A stretch of 64,000 bases of DNA from Cardiocondyla obscurior. Taxonomy: Eukaryota > Arthropoda > Insecta > Hymenoptera > Formicidae. The stretch lies in assembly GCF_019399895.1 (NCBI RefSeq), contig NC_091887.1, forward strand, positions 868,001-932,000, read 5' to 3'. A program made the translations under genes and the position numbers. Every line of letters begins with the position of its first letter. Positions within the stretch are counted from its first letter, which is position 1. The notes beneath the pieces were generated by a model, which had not been told where the DNA came from, did no database searches, and worked only from the letters and a program-made list of their open reading frames with translations. Positions 61,697 to 64,000 of the stretch are shown here, piece after piece.

Positions 61697-62312
61697 TCAG
61701 ACGTCAGTCTCGATGCTCATGCAGGCTGGATTGATATTGTTATTGTGGCGAGGGTTGCAATTTGACTTCTTCGTAATCTCCGGATGAGTAAATAAGGTGC
61801 CTTCTTCTAACTCCATTATATCCGACGAGGATTCCGACATCGAGATCTTCTTCAAGCCTGAAAGATACGCGTCCACATTTTAATCAAATATATTAAAATA
61901 TATATAAAATATATAAAAATATATAAAATAATATATAAATAAAAAAAATATATATAAAGTAAAAAATTATACGATACTTAAACTTGCTCTCTCTCTCTCT
62001 TTCTCTCGTTAGAAATTAAATTTAATTTTTCTATAATAAAAAATCGGCTTTCTAAACGCATAACTCGGAGATAAAAATTCTTTTATCGCGTTAAAATATC
62101 TTAAGGCTTATCACGACGTACCTAAGGTGCCAGGAAGATACGGACAGCTAGTCACGTGATTGAAATTTTGCGATTGCATCTCCTCCTGGTCAGTCTCACG
62201 ATGATAGAAGTAGTTGAAGTTGGAGACGATTACGGGAACGGGTAGGGCAATCGTCAGGACACCGGCGATCGCGCATAACGAGCCCACAATTTTTCCCCAA
62301 ACTCCCACGGGC
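61697..62312 (-). CDS. Sh: Shaker voltage-gated K+ channel, last two coding exons (partial)
   Basis: Pore-forming subunit of an A-type voltage-gated potassium channel in neuron and muscle membranes. The S6 exon 62312-62122 (acceptor TTGCAG, donor GTACGT) begins with the third base of a codon and encodes [10 protein letters not shown], then S6 with [15 protein letters not shown] (the PVP gate motif), then [20 protein letters not shown]. The last exon 61857-61697 (acceptor TTTCAG) joins in phase 1, giving [20 protein letters not shown], a short Asn-rich tail and the C-terminus SIETDV with a TGA stop. ETDV is the class I PDZ ligand that binds Discs-large. The tail is much shorter than the glutamine-rich tail of Drosophila. 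Upstream exons (T1, S1-S5, pore) are not in the window. The S6 form resembles the Drosophila variant with [10 protein letters not shown] find no second S6 exon here. Confidence 0.95.
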
Positions 62313-64000
62313 CTGCAACAGAATAGCGAGAAATGCCGCATCAAATACCAAGCCTGCGAGGCGGCACATTATAACGCGACTTTGGGATTCATGATTCGCA
62401 AAATTCTTGGCTTGGTGCTAGGTGTGGTGTTTCTATCATTGTGTGAGTTTGCCGTGTCTAGTGTGGCGCTAATTATGCGGTACTATAGTTACATGACAAT
62501 CTGCGTGCGTTGGCGGAATGTTAAGTGAAGAAGACGTATGCCGTGAAATATACTGCATACCAATTGCGTCTATTATACTTAGGCTATTCGCTCGAGCGCA
62601 TTTCATCTCCCGGCAAAGACCATGCCGAAGAGATTATCTCCTTCGGCACGTAGCATTTTGACGACTTGAGCTTCGCATTCTGCCAACCTCGTACGATTAA
62701 CTCCATACGCTTTCGATCGTATATAAAAGTAGCATGAGGCGTCTAGTATAAGCGAGCAGCCTAGGCTGGACTAGAAAACTAACGTGAGGATATTCGCCAA
62801 GGTGGTTTCTTCCTAATGCATTACAGGTATCTCCTTTCGAAAAAGAATACGGTCGTTGTCGCCCTACAGGGAGACAATCGCGATTCCATTTTGCTCCATT
62901 AGAATTTACATGTCGACTCTGGCCGGCCAATTTAGATTGGGCTGCATTTGATTGCACTTCGTTGCGGTTAAGGCCGAGAACGATTCGATATACCGATGAT
63001 GCACGGTGAGTGAAAACGGGCACTTGACCGAGTGCATCGATACTTCGCGCTTCGAAAGTAGAATAAAACGATCGAGTGCCCGTCTTCTTTTATGCTGACA
63101 TACGCGAAATGTGCCGTAACAATTACTCGCCGCTTCGCCGAAAAGGCACCGTGATATTACGGCGCCGTTATTGCCGCCGAATAAAAATAGCCCGAGAACT
63201 TCGAAAACAATTCGAGCGACGTACTCGCTAGCCCAAAAATTCTCATATTGACGAACGGTGTCATGCGTCACGCATGCGAATTAATATCGTTCCACGCTCT
63301 CGGTGGACAAACAGTATTCACTTCTGCGCACAATCGATCACGGCATTATTTACGTCATCAAATTACTTCTAATAAAGTAGAAAAAAATATCATAGGTCAG
63401 TCGTTACGTGTCTTGACATTTTTCTAAGAATCACAGCGACGATGTGAGGGGAAAAAAAAAAAAATCCCTTTGTGCACTTTTTACTTCATTATTATCCATT
63501 ATTCCGTCCTTTATCGGGAAAACTCAATTTCCCCGCGAGATAAATCTATTAACGACGAAATAAAATCTACCATTTATTAATCGCTAATACTCAACGTTAC
63601 GGCGGTCTGTCGACGCAAAGGGCAAGTGTCATAGTCTTGCAAACAATATCGGCCATTTATAGTGCGAGTTCATCAAACCGCGCTGTGGAGGTCATCGGAA
63701 GTGGAATAGCCGCGGCTGCCTGGACACCTCGCGGCCGCGCGCATTTCGCGGGCGTGCATCGATCGATACGCGAGAGCGCAACGTAGTATAGCAGCTCTGA
63801 ATCTCAGCATGATTTTTTCTTTCGCTCCGCTCCGGGGCGGTTTCGAAGTGTCCGAGGAGGCTTATTGATTTACGGGAGGCAATCGCTCGAGAGGCCTTCT
63901 CCAAGCCGTAAAACGGGAAATTTTCCTCAAGCGGAGAATATCAACTCGTAGCCACCGAAGAATAAAAAAAAAAAAAAAAGGAAAAAAAAAAAAAACAGAT
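62313..64000 (-). other. Intron of Shaker
   Basis: Upstream of the S6 exon on the coding strand. CpG-rich patches and an A-rich run at 63966-63995, with no further Shaker exon recognised. Frames at 62697-63271 have no channel similarity. A short stretch near 62620-62695 is open in two minus-strand frames but shows no splice-consistent exon. Confidence 0.6.

Noticed and set aside
62580..62700. Minus-strand stretch open in two frames (for example AECEAQVVKMLRAEGDN)
   Set aside because: Short, with no consistent splice sites and no Shaker similarity.
1..64000. tRNA, rRNA, known microRNA or CRISPR arrays
   Set aside because: No T-loop consensus in tRNA context, no familiar insect microRNA seed-and-arm sequence and no spaced direct repeats were found by eye; a covariance-model search would be decisive.

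Overview
The window looks like insect nuclear DNA, most likely from a hymenopteran and perhaps an ant. It is AT-rich with CpG-dense patches, uses GT-AG introns, holds many microsatellites and short inverted-repeat transposon remnants, and carries two insect neuronal channel genes. The ant assignment is inference; the insect assignment rests on recognisable protein families.

Three protein-coding loci are well supported. (1) At 10789-14718 (+) a six-exon DEG/ENaC (pickpocket-type) sodium channel gene can be assembled with consistent splice phases into 570 residues. It has the HG motif, both membrane segments and the G-x-S selectivity filter. (2) At 40087-46218 (-) is a gene for a large, multi-cluster C2H2 zinc finger protein of about 1614 residues. 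A short first coding exon is joined in phase to one 4.8 kb exon, and a probable 5' UTR exon lies near 46641. (3) At 61697-62312 (-) are the last two coding exons of the voltage-gated K+ channel Shaker: the S6 exon and the C-terminal exon ending in the PDZ ligand ETDV. The rest of Shaker lies beyond the right edge.

The most unusual region is 1.8-6.2 kb. It is a large inverted repeat whose arms each hold internal tandem arrays, in the order A2-C-B2-centre-B'(2+partial)-C'-A'3. The A units are exon-like: each has an acceptor and a GTGAGT donor, a length divisible by three, and an open frame in the same phase. One copy contains a 21 bp (seven-residue) triplication. I do not recognise the encoded peptide. 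The arms could make a long hairpin RNA if transcribed through, or the locus could be an inverted duplication of a gene with repeated exons, or an undescribed foldback element.

The remaining DNA holds no gene I can support. It contains three roughly 290-315 bp elements with related GGGTG-type ends, a piggyBac-like MITE with TTAA flanks (51.5 kb), a separate MITE near the zinc finger 3' end (39.2 kb), two GC-rich foldback structures (22.0 and 25.2 kb), a pair of related microexon-like cassettes (31.9 and 32.8 kb) and a 69 bp tandem duplication (37.9 kb). Between 47 and 61 kb, downstream of Shaker, homopolymer runs are mostly T on the + strand. This stretch may be partly a long Shaker 3' UTR, but no termination site can be fixed from sequence alone.
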